Part shown: positions 10,318 through 19,710 of the stretch, in pieces
Numbering within the stretch: position 1 is the stretch's first letter
How the letters are laid out: every line of letters begins with the position of its first letter
DNA from: an uncultured Bacteroidia bacterium
Lineage (GTDB): Bacteria; Bacteroidota; Bacteroidia; NS11-12g; UBA9320
Direction of reading: 5' to 3'
Assembly (NCBI GenBank): GCA_943787465.1
Contig: CALSMN010000004.1
Span: 361,762 to 425,761, forward strand
Length of the DNA stretch: 64,000 bases
Notes under the pieces: generated by a model
What the model was told of the DNA's origin: nothing
Databases searched by the model: none
The model's input: the letters and a program-made list of their open reading frames with translations, nothing else
Made by a program: the position numbers and the translations under genes

Positions 10318-11494
10318 GTCGACTAAGTATCATTTCACTTTTTTTTCTCAATTTTAGGATAAACAGATAAACATCACCTCCATCTGTGGTTCCCAACTTT
10401 TTGTGATATTTAATGGGTATTTCTGAAGTACCTTTCAAAATAATATTTAGCTTTTGATAGTCGTTTGAAGTTAAAAATTCTTTAACCTTTTTCACAGAAT
10501 AGCCCCATTGCTCAATTATTTTATAGGTTTTAAAACCATCTAAGTAGGATTGATTTGAAAAGAACAATGGATAAATAGTATGTTTTAAAACCTTCTGACT
10601 TTGAGTGAAAAAATGATAGCACGAAGATTTAGAAACTGTTGCTAAAGGAACATGGATAAAATCTCCGTAACCATAATAATCGGTATATTTTTTTTGATTT
10701 AAGTAGATCTCAAATGGAAAATCACTCATAAAACTTCCCCCTACATCCTTTAAAAAAATATGAGGATCTGTGTGATGTGACCAATTTAATATGACTCCTA
10801 CTTCTTTCATCTCATTTTTTTCAGAAATGAGATGAATTGCCTCTACATTTTTGAAATTTCTTATGATTTCAGCTATATCAAATAATGGTGATAGTTTCAG
10901 ATAAATTTTATCCGTGACAGTTTTGAGTAACGGCATGATTTCCAGCACATTTGGCTCCATATATTCGAGCGTTATAGAACGACGATGATGGCTTCTTCGA
11001 TCTGGATCTATGTATATCCAGTCCACTTTTTTAGTAGATATATAATCTAGTGCATTCCCATGGATCCTGGAGATATTCGTAATGCCTAATTTTTTTAAAT
11101 TATAGCAAGCCCATTCATGTAGATTTTTATTTTGCTCTATCGCTACAATATTTTTAAAATTAGATGCCAAAAATATACTATCTATACCTATTCCTGCAGT
11201 AATATCGAGTAACTGATTTCCAGAGATAAATGTAGCTTTATGCTTAGCTACTTGCTCAGATGTAGACTGCTCATAGGCTCTTTTATCAACGGCTAAATGA
11301 AAACTAGAAATGATTGGAGCCTTTTTTTTAGCTTTTCTATAAATAGCCATAAGCTCAAGTGTTGTACCGAGGTGGAAGGAAGTTTTTCCTGCAAATTTTA
11401 ATGAAAGTGTAGGAATATCTGCATCCCCATATTCTTCCATAAAACGATTTGCCTCATCATTGGATAATACTGTAAGAATAGTGTTACTTTGCAT
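10307..11494 (-). CDS. Class I SAM-dependent methyltransferase with THUMP-like domain
   Basis: 395 residues. A Rossmann methyltransferase core is visible: motif I LLDITAGIGIDS (about residues 98-109), an acidic residue in IVAIEQN, and an IYIDPDRR motif (about 163-170) like the DPPR/NPPY catalytic motif of nucleic-acid N-methyltransferases. The C-terminal third fits the THUMP-like domain found with it in Bacteroidota. The target is probably RNA, from the fold and the DPxR motif, but position and nucleotide are unknown. It overlaps hemD tail to tail by 11 bp. A TAGATTTG promoter box lies 20 nt upstream. Confidence 0.75.
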   Translation of the reverse strand: MQSNTILTVLSNDEANRFMEEYGDADIPTLSLKFAGKTSFHLGTTLELMAIYRKAKKKAPIISSFHLAVDKRAYEQSTSEQVAKHKATFISGNQLLDITAGIGIDSIFLASNFKNIVAIEQNKNLHEWACYNLKKLGITNISRIHGNALDYISTKKVDWIYIDPDRRSHHRRSITLEYMEPNVLEIMPLLKTVTDKIYLKLSPLFDIAEIIRNFKNVEAIHLISEKNEMKEVGVILNWSHHTDPHIFLKDVGGSFMSDFPFEIYLNQKKYTDYYGYGDFIHVPLATVSKSSCYHFFTQSQKVLKHTIYPLFFSNQSYLDGFKTYKIIEQWGYSVKKVKEFLTSNDYQKLNIILKGTSEIPIKYHKKLGTTDGGDVYLFILKLRKKSEMILSRLIS

Positions 11495-11514
11495 TAATCT
11501 CGTATAAATAAAAT

Positions 11515-11522
11515 CAAATCTA
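11515..11522 (-). promoter_or_regulatory. Predicted -7 box (TAGATTTG) for the methyltransferase gene
   Basis: The minus strand reads TAGATTTG, a full TAnnTTTG match, 20 nt upstream of the ATG at 11494. No clear -33 element is seen. The divergent 43-residue lipoprotein gene begins 14 bp away at 11537. Confidence 0.45.
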
Positions 11523-11536
11523 GATTATAATTTAAA

Positions 11537-11668
11537 ATGAATACTAAAAATAACCTCACACTTATGCTTTTAATTATAACAATGTGTATTGTTTTTGCAT
11601 CTTGTAAATCAAGAGATGCTTGCCCAGGCGTAAGCAAAGTACATAGTGAAATATTGCAAATAGTATAA
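11537..11668 (+). CDS. 43-residue small lipoprotein upstream of ytxJ
   Basis: A short open frame MNTKNNLTLMLLIITMCI.. followed by VFASC and a 20-residue mature tail. The positively charged start, hydrophobic core and lipobox FASC form a complete lipoprotein signal, so the product would be a lipid-anchored peptide of about 21 residues containing a second cysteine in DACPG. It lies 6 bp upstream of ytxJ and is probably co-transcribed. I recall similar very short CxSxxxxCP lipoproteins in other Bacteroidota, but no function is known to me. Evidence is the signal sequence and tight spacing. Confidence 0.6.
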   Translation: MNTKNNLTLMLLIITMCIVFASCKSRDACPGVSKVHSEILQIV

Positions 11669-11674
11669 ATAGCG

Positions 11675-11995
11675 ATGTGGTCAAATACATCATTAGAAAC
11701 TGTAGAAGAAATACTGACAGGTGACGCTCCTGTTCTTATCTTTAAACATAGCTATCGATGTTCCATCAGTTCCATGGCACTTGGTCGAATTGAAAAAATT
11801 AAGGATATAATCGATGCGAAAACTACGTTTATTCTAGTTGATGTCATAAATCAACGTGATTTATCTCAAAAAATTGAAAAAAAATTAGTAATTACTCATG
11901 CATCCCCTCAACTTATTTTCGTAAAAAATAACATCGTACAATTTGTGGATTCACACATGAATATTAAAGCCTCAAAAGTGCTAGATCATTTATAG
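11675..11995 (+). CDS. ytxJ: YtxJ/BrxC-like monothiol thioredoxin-fold protein
   Basis: 106 residues, the normal length for the family. The diagnostic IFKHSYRCSISS block carries the single active-site cysteine (about residue 31), and HASPQ supplies the cis-proline of a thioredoxin fold. YtxJ (BrxC) proteins are linked to bacillithiol redox chemistry in Bacillota and are common in Bacteroidota. The OsmC-type thiol peroxidase-like gene next door, overlapping tail to tail by 10 bp, suits a thiol-stress role. Whether this organism makes bacillithiol cannot be seen from this window. Confidence 0.85.
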   Translation: MWSNTSLETVEEILTGDAPVLIFKHSYRCSISSMALGRIEKIKDIIDAKTTFILVDVINQRDLSQKIEKKLVITHASPQLIFVKNNIVQFVDSHMNIKASKVLDHL

Positions 11996-12387
11996 CAAAA
12001 TGATAAATGCTGTTCTAGATCGGGACTCAAACTCTTTGATACTGGGCATGATTTAGCTGTATTTTCCATTATTTCTCGTTCTCGATCATTCCAAATATCG
12101 CCAATAGTCAAGACAACACTTACCGATGAAATCCTCCGGGGATTTGCCGCCATTTTTTTTACTACTGAAGCACTTACATCCTTAAATGAAATGCCCATTT
12201 GGTTAGCCTTTATCCCCATAACTGTTATCATACAAGAAGCCAAAGCGGTTGCCACTAAATCTGTGGGAGAAAAGCGATTGCCTGATCCATTATTATCTAT
12301 AGGTGCGTCGGTCTCTATTTGATTGTTTGATTGAATATGAGTGCACCTTGTTCTCAGGTTTGAAAGATAAACTATATCTGATGTCAT
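11986..12387 (-). CDS. OsmC family protein
   Basis: 133 residues from the ATG at 12387 (MTSDIVYLSN). Upstream in-frame starts at 12417 and 12447 would add residues not typical of the family and would run into the divergent gene. The two conserved OsmC/Ohr cysteines are present in ATALASCMITVMG and KSCPVSKSLSP. These proteins reduce organic hydroperoxides or are osmotically induced. The N-terminal NGSGNRFSPTDLVATAL block is characteristic. It is convergent with ytxJ and divergent from the secreted protein at 12449. Confidence 0.88.
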   Translation of the reverse strand: MTSDIVYLSNLRTRCTHIQSNNQIETDAPIDNNGSGNRFSPTDLVATALASCMITVMGIKANQMGISFKDVSASVVKKMAANPRRISSVSVVLTIGDIWNDREREIMENTAKSCPVSKSLSPDLEQHLSFCYK

Positions 12388-12448
12388 AGGCTTTGTTTTG
12401 AGCACAAAGTTTATCATAAATTTATTTAATTTCGTTATTCTAATCAAA

Positions 12449-13168
12449 ATGATTGCCGTATCACATCCCTATACTAAATTTTGGTTGTTGTCTATGGGTC
12501 TAATTCAGGGACTTTTTAGTCAGGCACAATTTGCAAAAACAACACAGTTTAGCAGTGGTGGTATACTATCAACCAATGGATTTGGTATTGTTGTTCAAGC
12601 TCATTTAACCGATAATAATGAAAAAAAATCGCACCATGTATCTGGGTATTTACACACTATTAAACATGCACAAGAATCCCGAATAAAAAATGATAAATAT
12701 GTAAATCCTAATCCCTATGTTTTTGGAAAAATAAATGCAGGAGGTGGAATTGGATTGGATTATACATTTTTAAACTTAATTGGTGAAAAAAATAATAAAA
12801 CACCCAGTCTGTATTGGGGTACTTCTTTGGGTCCCATGCTTGGGATAATAAAACCCTACTATATATCCTATGATAAACGCGGAGAACAAAACCTAGTGGT
12901 AGTGCAAGATGAATATATTATGGCAAATCAAGATTCCATTATTGGAGGAGTTTCATGGATAAAAGGTATAAATGAAATGAAATACACCCCGGGTATTCAT
13001 ATCGATCTTCATGTTGTAATTGAATGGACTCAGTATTTAACTATACATCGATGGCAAAATGGGGTGCGAATGAATTATTTTCCAAAAAATTTAACCATTT
13101 TGTATCAAGCAAAAAACGCCTTATTTCTGTCTTTTTATACGCAATATACCTTAGGTAAGAACACCTGA
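12449..13168 (+). CDS. Secreted protein of unknown function
   Basis: 239 residues from the ATG at 12449; a 17-codon upstream extension exists but lacks a signal peptide. The N-terminus has a hydrophobic stretch (FWLLSMGLIQGLFS) followed by QAQ, a likely cleavage site. The body alternates short beta-like segments with aromatic and glycine residues (NAGGGIGLDYTFLN, YWGTSLGPMLG) and ends in YTQYTLGKNT, suggesting a small outer-membrane barrel or periplasmic beta protein. I do not recognise a named family. It is followed after 105 bp by a large T9SS cargo gene that has its own promoter. Confidence 0.6.
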   Translation: MIAVSHPYTKFWLLSMGLIQGLFSQAQFAKTTQFSSGGILSTNGFGIVVQAHLTDNNEKKSHHVSGYLHTIKHAQESRIKNDKYVNPNPYVFGKINAGGGIGLDYTFLNLIGEKNNKTPSLYWGTSLGPMLGIIKPYYISYDKRGEQNLVVVQDEYIMANQDSIIGGVSWIKGINEMKYTPGIHIDLHVVIEWTQYLTIHRWQNGVRMNYFPKNLTILYQAKNALFLSFYTQYTLGKNT

Positions 13169-13213
13169 TAAAAAGAAGTCATTTTTTTTTTACAAAAGCA
13201 CCGTCAAGTATTC

Positions 13214-13244
13214 TTTGATAGAACAAAATCAAAAGCTAAATTTG
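13214..13244 (+). promoter_or_regulatory. Bacteroidota-type promoter for the BNR-repeat T9SS protein
   Basis: TTTG at 13214-13217 and TAAATTTG at 13237-13244 are separated by 19 bases, matching both halves of the Bacteroidota consensus (TTTG, 19-21 bases, TAnnTTTG). The predicted start of transcription is about 13250, leaving a leader of about 23 bases before the ATG at 13274. This is one of the best-formed promoters in the window. Confidence 0.65.
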
Positions 13245-13273
13245 TGTGTTCTATTATACGAGCAAGCATAATC

Positions 13274-15997
13274 ATGAAGAAAAATATATTCCTAGCAGCA
13301 ACTGCTGCGATCACATTGAGTTTGGTTACATTTTTAGTACTTCAAGGACCTTCTGAACTTAACTATTCACCAAGAATAAAGCAAGTTCAGGGTATTGATG
13401 GATATCAATCTTATTTACAAAAAATAAGAGCTAATCAAATAACAGGCTTCGTATCTAATGATGAAGTGTCTGAAGTAATGCAAGACATCAACAATCAAAG
13501 TAAGCTTAAAAATAAATCCAATTGGCCCCTCAAATGGGAATTCAGAGGACCAGATAATATTGGTGGAAGAACACGTTGTTTAGTGATTGATAAAGACGAT
13601 CCATCTATTTTATATACGGGTGGTGTTTCTGGGTCTGTATTCAAATCTACTAATGGTGGTGGAAGTTGGACTCCAATAACTTTAGGTGATGATAACTTTG
13701 GTGTTGTTAGTATGGCACAGACCAACGATGGTAATTTATACTACGGTACGGGCGAGAATGGACTACTTTTATCAAATCCTAATGGTGATGAGGGTTCTGG
13801 ATTCAATGGTATGGGTATATACAAGTCTATTGATGGACAAACATTTACATCATTAGCCAACACTAAAACATTTGGCAACGTTTATGTTTTAACAGCTCAT
13901 CCTTCTAATAATCACATCTATGCAGGTTCATCTAACGGACTAAGAGTTAGTGAAGATGGGGGGAGTACTTGGAAACTTGTTCGAGGTGGCAGTTGCAGAG
14001 ATATAAAATTTAACAAAAATGGTGTAGTGATTGCAAGTATTGGAAATACTATTTGGCGTTCAACCACCCCGAATGATGGCTCATCATATACGTCTTTAAC
14101 TGGATTTTCAAATAATGGCAGAGCGGCCATTGGTTGGGCAGCCTCTGATGACAATTACTGCTATATCGTTACTGTAGGCACCGTATCATTTGATGGCAGA
14201 ACATATGGTGGAGGGTCTCTTACAGGCTTATATCGCTCTACTGATGCTGGAGAATCATTTACTCAAGAAGTTGGACAAATGAGTCAATTCTTTGCTCCAT
14301 TTACATACATTGGATTGCAAGCACAGGGTTTATATGATATCGCAATTGGTGTACATCCACGTAACAAGGACCGAGTTTTCATTGGTGGAATTTTATTTGC
14401 CGAATGGACCTTGGAAGATGGACCACAAATCGTTGGAAATACATTTAACTCCCCTCGAAATCCCTTTGGAATTCATTCTGATAAGCATTTAATTACCTTC
14501 GATAATACGGGTACAGATCCGATTATGTATATCTGTTCTGACGGAGGAATTGCTCGTACGACAAATGAAGAATTAAATCAATACAAAAATATCAGCACCA
14601 ACCTTAGTACTACTCAATTTTTTGGAATTGCTGCCGATGTGCAAGGTCGAATCTTAGGTGGTACTCAAGATAATAATACACTTTTGATCACTGGAGAATC
14701 ATATCCAAGAAAAATTGCTGAATCAGTCATCAGTGGTGATGGCTTTCAATGTGCTATTAGTACCTATAACCCAAACATGATGTTTGGTGAAAGCCAATAC
14801 GGAAACTTAAGGAGATCCATTACTGCCGGTGCAAGTTTCGAATCCATTTGGGACAATCGCATACGTGCTTCATTTGGATCAGCAAGTAGACCAACTAGCT
14901 ATTTCAATAATCCAATGGCTTTATGGGAAAATCCAGCAGTAATCGATAGTATTGAAACCTATGGTAAAAGAGAATCTGATGATTCAATTGCGAACGGTCG
15001 AATATACTTTGCTGCCAATGATGGCGTTTGGGTATGCATTAATGCATACGGCAAACCTCACGACCCTACAAATCCAAAGGATGGTTCTATTCGATGGTTT
15101 AGAATTTCAAATCTATCTCGGGTACATCACCTTGAACCTAGTTCCAATGGAGAATCTTTGTTTGCAACAACAAGCAATGGAAAAATATTTAGAATAGATA
15201 ATTTACTATCCACCCAATTTGATACCATTTCCTTACCCGGAAGAAATCAAATTGCGGCCAATTTAAATACCGTTGAAATTTCACAAAATATGGGTGTAAG
15301 TACGGCTCGTACCATTACCTCTGTGGCTATTGACCCAGAAAATCCGAACCGAATGGTTGCAACACTTGGTAATTATGGAAATAGTAATTATGTCTATATT
15401 ACGAACAATGCACTTGATGCATCCCCAAACTGGACAAGTATTCAAAGTAATTTACCAAAATTCCCCGTATACCACGGATTAATCAGCATAAAAAATTCTG
15501 ATGTCATCATCTTGGGAACAGAGTTCGGTATTTGGGCTACAAATAATGGCTCCTCTTCTAATCCAACTTGGGTGGAAGCCCCTGATGGTGTTGATAGTGA
15601 TATGCCATTCCCACGCGTACCGGTATTTGATTTAACGCAAGTAGAAAGTAATTCTTCTACTGGACCCCGAATTTATGCAGGTACACACGGAATGGGAATT
15701 TGGGAGACAAAATCGATGCTTACAAGCGTAAAACCTGAACCTAGTAATACCATCAATTCACACCAAATTCACGCTTATCCAAATCCTGCTAATGCATACA
15801 TCACCATCGATACCAAAATGAGTGGTGCATTTACCTTAAATGCATATGCAATGAATGGTAAGTTAGTATACAGCAATCAACATAACCAAACAGGTACTGT
15901 TCAAATTTCCACTATAGATTGGAAATCAGGCAATTACTTTATTGAAATCATAGGAGCTAATAAAAAATTAGTTTCTAAGGTGATTGTACAACACTAA
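13274..15997 (+). CDS. T9SS-exported BNR/sortilin-like repeat protein
   Basis: 907 residues from the ATG at 13274 (MKKNIFLAATAAITLS signal sequence). The GTG at 13244 overlaps the promoter box and is unlikely. The body carries repeated Asp-box/BNR-like motifs (FKSTNGGGSW, YKSIDGQTF, RVSEDGGSTW, YRSTDAGESF) spaced through residues about 110-350, as in sortilin (VPS10)-type beta-propellers. The last 75 residues form a T9SS type A sorting domain (AYPNPANAYITI, NGKLVYS, SGNYFIEI, KLVSKVIVQH). It should therefore be secreted and attached to or released from the surface. Enzyme activity is not assignable. A strong hairpin terminator follows, so it appears monocistronic. Confidence 0.88.
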   Translation: MKKNIFLAATAAITLSLVTFLVLQGPSELNYSPRIKQVQGIDGYQSYLQKIRANQITGFVSNDEVSEVMQDINNQSKLKNKSNWPLKWEFRGPDNIGGRTRCLVIDKDDPSILYTGGVSGSVFKSTNGGGSWTPITLGDDNFGVVSMAQTNDGNLYYGTGENGLLLSNPNGDEGSGFNGMGIYKSIDGQTFTSLANTKTFGNVYVLTAHPSNNHIYAGSSNGLRVSEDGGSTWKLVRGGSCRDIKFNKNGVVIASIGNTIWRSTTPNDGSSYTSLTGFSNNGRAAIGWAASDDNYCYIVTVGTVSFDGRTYGGGSLTGLYRSTDAGESFTQEVGQMSQFFAPFTYIGLQAQGLYDIAIGVHPRNKDRVFIGGILFAEWTLEDGPQIVGNTFNSPRNPFGIHSDKHLITFDNTGTDPIMYICSDGGIARTTNEELNQYKNISTNLSTTQFFGIAADVQGRILGGTQDNNTLLITGESYPRKIAESVISGDGFQCAISTYNPNMMFGESQYGNLRRSITAGASFESIWDNRIRASFGSASRPTSYFNNPMALWENPAVIDSIETYGKRESDDSIANGRIYFAANDGVWVCINAYGKPHDPTNPKDGSIRWFRISNLSRVHHLEPSSNGESLFATTSNGKIFRIDNLLSTQFDTISLPGRNQIAANLNTVEISQNMGVSTARTITSVAIDPENPNRMVATLGNYGNSNYVYITNNALDASPNWTSIQSNLPKFPVYHGLISIKNSDVIILGTEFGIWATNNGSSSNPTWVEAPDGVDSDMPFPRVPVFDLTQVESNSSTGPRIYAGTHGMGIWETKSMLTSVKPEPSNTINSHQIHAYPNPANAYITIDTKMSGAFTLNAYAMNGKLVYSNQHNQTGTVQISTIDWKSGNYFIEIIGANKKLVSKVIVQH

Positions 15998-16019
15998 AAC
16001 TGAGAAAGAAATCATCCCA

Positions 16020-16052
16020 ACGGGTATTCATCAAAATGAATACCCGTTTTTT
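16020..16052 (+). terminator. Rho-independent terminator after the BNR-repeat protein
   Basis: Perfect 12-bp stem ACGGGTATTCAT / ATGAATACCCGT with a four-base loop (CAAA), followed directly by TTTTT. It starts 23 bp after the stop codon. On the opposite strand the stem is not followed by a U run, so it should act on the plus strand only. Confidence 0.85.
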
Positions 16053-16121
16053 GATTGATTTTTTTGAAGTAACTGAAAGAATATGATGTGATTTAATTCG
16101 GTTCAAAATATAGAATATCCC

Positions 16122-16856
16122 TTACCTTTTTAACAAGTTTCCTGTCCCTGATCGGTGTGCCAATATACGGTATGCTGTGGGCTCTTGGATATAATAAATA
16201 TTCCCTGAATTATATATTTTCATGTACATGCCTAATGAAGGATTCACCGTACAATCCAATGGGGAGTGGCTATCTAAATACACCTCATCACAGGTTAATT
16301 CCGCTGCATCTAAATCAGATATTTCTTCAATACTTCCTTTCAATACCTTTAAATTTCCATGCAGACGTGTTGTGGCTGAATTTCTGGACCTGATAAAAAC
16401 TTCTTTGCCAGATAAAGTGAGATCAATATCAGATAATGCCGTGTGTTTAATGGATAAGAAATCTACATGGAGTGTATCCGCTGTTATAACCTCAGCTATT
16501 GACTCTACTTGAAGATCGATCAGTTGATCAACAAATACATATACTTTCAAATCATAATTGAACGAACGAGCAAAATTGCACGTATTGGTATTGATTAAAC
16601 GCAGTTGCCCATTTGACACTTCGCTATGTACTTGATTCAATAAATTTGATGGTCCTTCCAACAAGATTTCTCCATGCCTAGAAGAGTCTTGCTTTAAAAT
16701 TACTTCAATGCGATCTTCTACATACAATTTGTTAAAAGATAAAACCGAACGAGTAATCACTGTTTTCTTGCCCATTGAGGTAATACAATCGTCTTTTCTA
16801 TCCCCTTGGCAGGCGATGAAGAATATCAAAATCGAAATCCAACTCAGTTTTTTCAT
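16122..16856 (-). CDS. GIN-domain (DUF2807) lipoprotein
   Basis: 244 residues. A lipoprotein signal (MKKLSWISILIFFIACQ; cysteine 16) is followed by FNKLYVEDRIEVILKQ, the hallmark start of the head GIN domain (DUF2807). The rest is a right-handed beta-helix-like pattern of VFVDQLIDLQVES and IRSRNSATTRL turns. Such proteins are widespread in Bacteroidota; function is poorly known and is suggested to be adhesive or envelope-related. It is the last gene of the six-gene gld operon, its ATG overlapping the end of the PagL-like gene by four bases, so translational coupling is likely. Confidence 0.8.
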   Translation of the reverse strand: MKKLSWISILIFFIACQGDRKDDCITSMGKKTVITRSVLSFNKLYVEDRIEVILKQDSSRHGEILLEGPSNLLNQVHSEVSNGQLRLINTNTCNFARSFNYDLKVYVFVDQLIDLQVESIAEVITADTLHVDFLSIKHTALSDIDLTLSGKEVFIRSRNSATTRLHGNLKVLKGSIEEISDLDAAELTCDEVYLDSHSPLDCTVNPSLGMYMKIYNSGNIYYIQEPTAYRILAHRSGTGNLLKR

Positions 16857-17941
16857 AACGTATACCCTATACCCATTTCAAAAAAATCTGCAACTCCCCG
16901 ATGAAAACGTAACATACCTTGAGTGTACCAGTGTTGATTTAACATGTATGATAGTCCCATACGCTGACTCAATCCGTTTTTTAATATGCTGGGTTTATAT
17001 ACATATGCACCCATCTCAGCGATTACAGTTGCCTTACCGAAACCCCACTGAAAACCTCCTGCTATGGCCAATTCAGATTGGTCCTCAACAGATATGGCAT
17101 GTGAGGGTATTTCTGAATCCAGGGCATGCATATAGGTCTTGTCTAAAGTGTAATCAAGACCAAATCTCCACGCTTTTACTGAATTTAAATGACGAATTCC
17201 CCTTAACTGAATACCATAATTATTAAAATCCTTGGGGTTGGCAAAATTACGCTGCTTTCTGCCATAAATCAGTAGTGCAGACCAACTAAATTGGTCTGAT
17301 GATATGACTTGTTTGGAGCTAGGGTTTTCACCAGGTTTTGTATACCATCCATACCGTAAGCAAAATGAAGGAATATTATACCCTAAATTGGGTACTTTAA
17401 AGGCTGCGTTAGAATAATGGGAAATGGAAATACCTGCCTCCATGAAGTTAGATGATTTTTCCCATTCCTTTCTTGCTGTTAGACCAAACTGCATACTCCC
17501 ATTCAAATGACTACCTATAGCCTGATTTCTTCTGTTTTCATATTCGTCGAACTTTTGGGTAAGGTATGCGACCCCTACTCCCATTCTGAACTTCAAATCA
17601 ATATTCTTTATGGATAGAACATTCAGTTTGACGTGGGAAAGAGCACCCAAAGCATGCCCTGTTTCTACACGACCTAAATTATAATATAATATTCCAAAAC
17701 CTGTACTCGGTTTATTATAAAATTGCCCCCAATCCGTAGCATATTTTTGTCTTTCTATAGATATATCAATTCCAAAATTATGAGCAGCTAAATTTTTTAT
17801 ATCTGCTCTATGAGCCAATAAAAAACCAGGTGTTAGACTAGCACTAACATAGGATTTATCTTGAGCTTGAAGAAAAAAGGTGTTAAATATGAATGCAAAA
17901 ATGAATGTGTTTCGAATATGTATTCTCTTACTTATGCCCAT
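16853..17941 (-). CDS. PagL-like lipid A deacylase (acyloxyacyl hydrolase family)
   Basis: 362 residues with a signal peptide (hydrophobic run ending TFFLQAQ). The ISHYSNAAFKVPNLGYN segment contains the HxSN motif of PagL, whose histidine and serine form the catalytic pair with an acidic residue. The third residue is not certain here. PagL is an outer-membrane barrel that removes the 3-O-acyl chain of lipid A. The protein is longer than Pseudomonas PagL (about 170) but fits the larger Bacteroidota members, and ends in an aromatic-rich beta strand. It overlaps gldG by 10 bp and the GIN lipoprotein by 4 bp. Confidence 0.72.
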   Translation of the reverse strand: MGISKRIHIRNTFIFAFIFNTFFLQAQDKSYVSASLTPGFLLAHRADIKNLAAHNFGIDISIERQKYATDWGQFYNKPSTGFGILYYNLGRVETGHALGALSHVKLNVLSIKNIDLKFRMGVGVAYLTQKFDEYENRRNQAIGSHLNGSMQFGLTARKEWEKSSNFMEAGISISHYSNAAFKVPNLGYNIPSFCLRYGWYTKPGENPSSKQVISSDQFSWSALLIYGRKQRNFANPKDFNNYGIQLRGIRHLNSVKAWRFGLDYTLDKTYMHALDSEIPSHAISVEDQSELAIAGGFQWGFGKATVIAEMGAYVYKPSILKNGLSQRMGLSYMLNQHWYTQGMLRFHRGVADFFEMGIGYTL

Positions 17942-19710
17942 CGCCTTTTACGATACAATGAATTAATAATACCAAACAAAAGGATTAAAAAAACAGGTAA
18001 TCCCATATTCAAAATTTGCCAGTATAATTTCTCATTTTTCACCTTGCCTTTATCCAATAATCGTAAGATTACCTCCTTACTTCGTACTTCAATTAAATTA
18101 TTATCGTCACATAAATAATCAACACAATTTAAAAAGAATTTTTTATTTGCAAATTCTACAGGTGTAGAAAATTGACTTGAGGCATATCTATCATATCCCA
18201 ATGGATAAATTTTACCATCAGAGGATACTTGATTCCGAATTAAATCGCCATCCCCAATCACTATCATGGCATTTTTTGTAATCGATGCAGAAAAAGGAAT
18301 ATCAAATTTACGTTGCATCCCTTCTCTATATTTAAATGGGCTTTTGAACTCCCCTTCAACTAGTACTGCAGAAATTTGATTTCCATTTCTGAAATTTCTT
18401 GGATTCTGTTGATTTTTTAAAATATCTAAAGAGATCATTACTGGATGTGCAGCAACCCTTGAACGTGGGGATGAACGAAGCAAGACTGTTTTTTTAAGGG
18501 TTTTCCTAGCGGTGGTATCTAAGGTGCTACAGTATCTCCCCCAAACATTTTCTAAATTCTTGGATACTGGGTTATCATCTACTGCACTAAACAAAGGATA
18601 AAAAATCCAAGGCCAGAAACCTGGTCGGTTGGTTTGTTGATTTATAGCAGGAATACCGTGACATTGGATATCTTGTACAAGATTTGGCTTAACCTTAACT
18701 CCATAATTAAACAAAAGGTCATCCAAATTGTGGGAATAATTGGCTGATATAGTTTGGCCATACTTGGCTACTGAATCCATTTCAGCAATGAGGTTTTCTA
18801 CCAAGAAAATAGCCTTACCTCCTTGCATGATATATTGATCTAAAATATATTTTTCGGGTTCTGAAAATGCCTGAGTAGGCTTAGCTATAACTATCCCAGA
18901 ATAGGTTTTTAATTGTTTAATTAATCCCTCCACTAAGATCGTAAAAGGTTCTCTGTCTGGATTATTGTATACATCTGCAGCGAAAATTTTATAACAATTA
19001 CTATCATTCAAATTCAAATTAATACGCTCCAATGAATAAAAATCACTCAGTGCGTTTGCTATATCGGCAGTTTCAATATCGCTTAATTCTCCATGACCAT
19101 CCGTAAATGCAAGTTTCATTTCCTTACCAGCGATTCCTTTTCTGATAGCAGTCCCAATTTCATATTCCAACAACTCAATCGAACTATTAATCTCGAGTTC
19201 TATATCTTTCCCAAACTCTCTTTTTAGTAGATTTATTGGATATTCTTTGCCTTTATAAAATACAATACCGGTAGGGAGAATATATTTTTCTGTAGGAGCC
19301 TCATCGGGCTTTAACTCGGGACGCTCAATTTGAAGCCCTTTTTGGAACATCTCTTTCAGTATAGCTTCCTTCTCCTTAATTTCTTTATCAGCTAAAATAT
19401 CCTCAAACTGAAATTTTAACTTCCCACCAGAAGCCATTTTAAATTCATTGAGTATGTCTTTTGTTGATGATTGAAGCTGTTTGTATTCGATGGGTAGATC
19501 ACCTTCTAAAAAAATAGTCACGTAAATGTCATCATCTAATTTACTCAATAAATTTAGGGTAGATGATGATAAAGTGTATCTTTTTTCTTTTGTTAGATCC
19601 AATCTAAAATAATATTGACTTCCAATAAAATTGAGCAATAACATAAGGACAATAAATACCCCGATTTTCAACTCCATGTGACGTGATATGTTGCCTTTAA
19701 ACTTTATCAT
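17932..19710 (-). CDS. gldG: Gliding motility-associated ABC transporter auxiliary protein GldG
   Basis: 592 residues. An N-terminal transmembrane segment (about residues 13-31) is followed by LDLTKEKRYTLSSST, the conserved GldG opening, then a long periplasmic region with two Rossmann-like lobes. A C-terminal transmembrane segment (ILNMGLPVFLILLFGIINSL) precedes a basic tail. GldA, GldF and GldG form an ABC transporter associated with gliding in Flavobacterium johnsoniae, although gliding bacteria without it exist. The gene overlaps gldF by 4 bp and the PagL-like gene by 10 bp. Confidence 0.9.
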   Translation of the reverse strand: MIKFKGNISRHMELKIGVFIVLMLLLNFIGSQYYFRLDLTKEKRYTLSSSTLNLLSKLDDDIYVTIFLEGDLPIEYKQLQSSTKDILNEFKMASGGKLKFQFEDILADKEIKEKEAILKEMFQKGLQIERPELKPDEAPTEKYILPTGIVFYKGKEYPINLLKREFGKDIELEINSSIELLEYEIGTAIRKGIAGKEMKLAFTDGHGELSDIETADIANALSDFYSLERINLNLNDSNCYKIFAADVYNNPDREPFTILVEGLIKQLKTYSGIVIAKPTQAFSEPEKYILDQYIMQGGKAIFLVENLIAEMDSVAKYGQTISANYSHNLDDLLFNYGVKVKPNLVQDIQCHGIPAINQQTNRPGFWPWIFYPLFSAVDDNPVSKNLENVWGRYCSTLDTTARKTLKKTVLLRSSPRSRVAAHPVMISLDILKNQQNPRNFRNGNQISAVLVEGEFKSPFKYREGMQRKFDIPFSASITKNAMIVIGDGDLIRNQVSSDGKIYPLGYDRYASSQFSTPVEFANKKFFLNCVDYLCDDNNLIEVRSKEVILRLLDKGKVKNEKLYWQILNMGLPVFLILLFGIINSLYRKRRWA

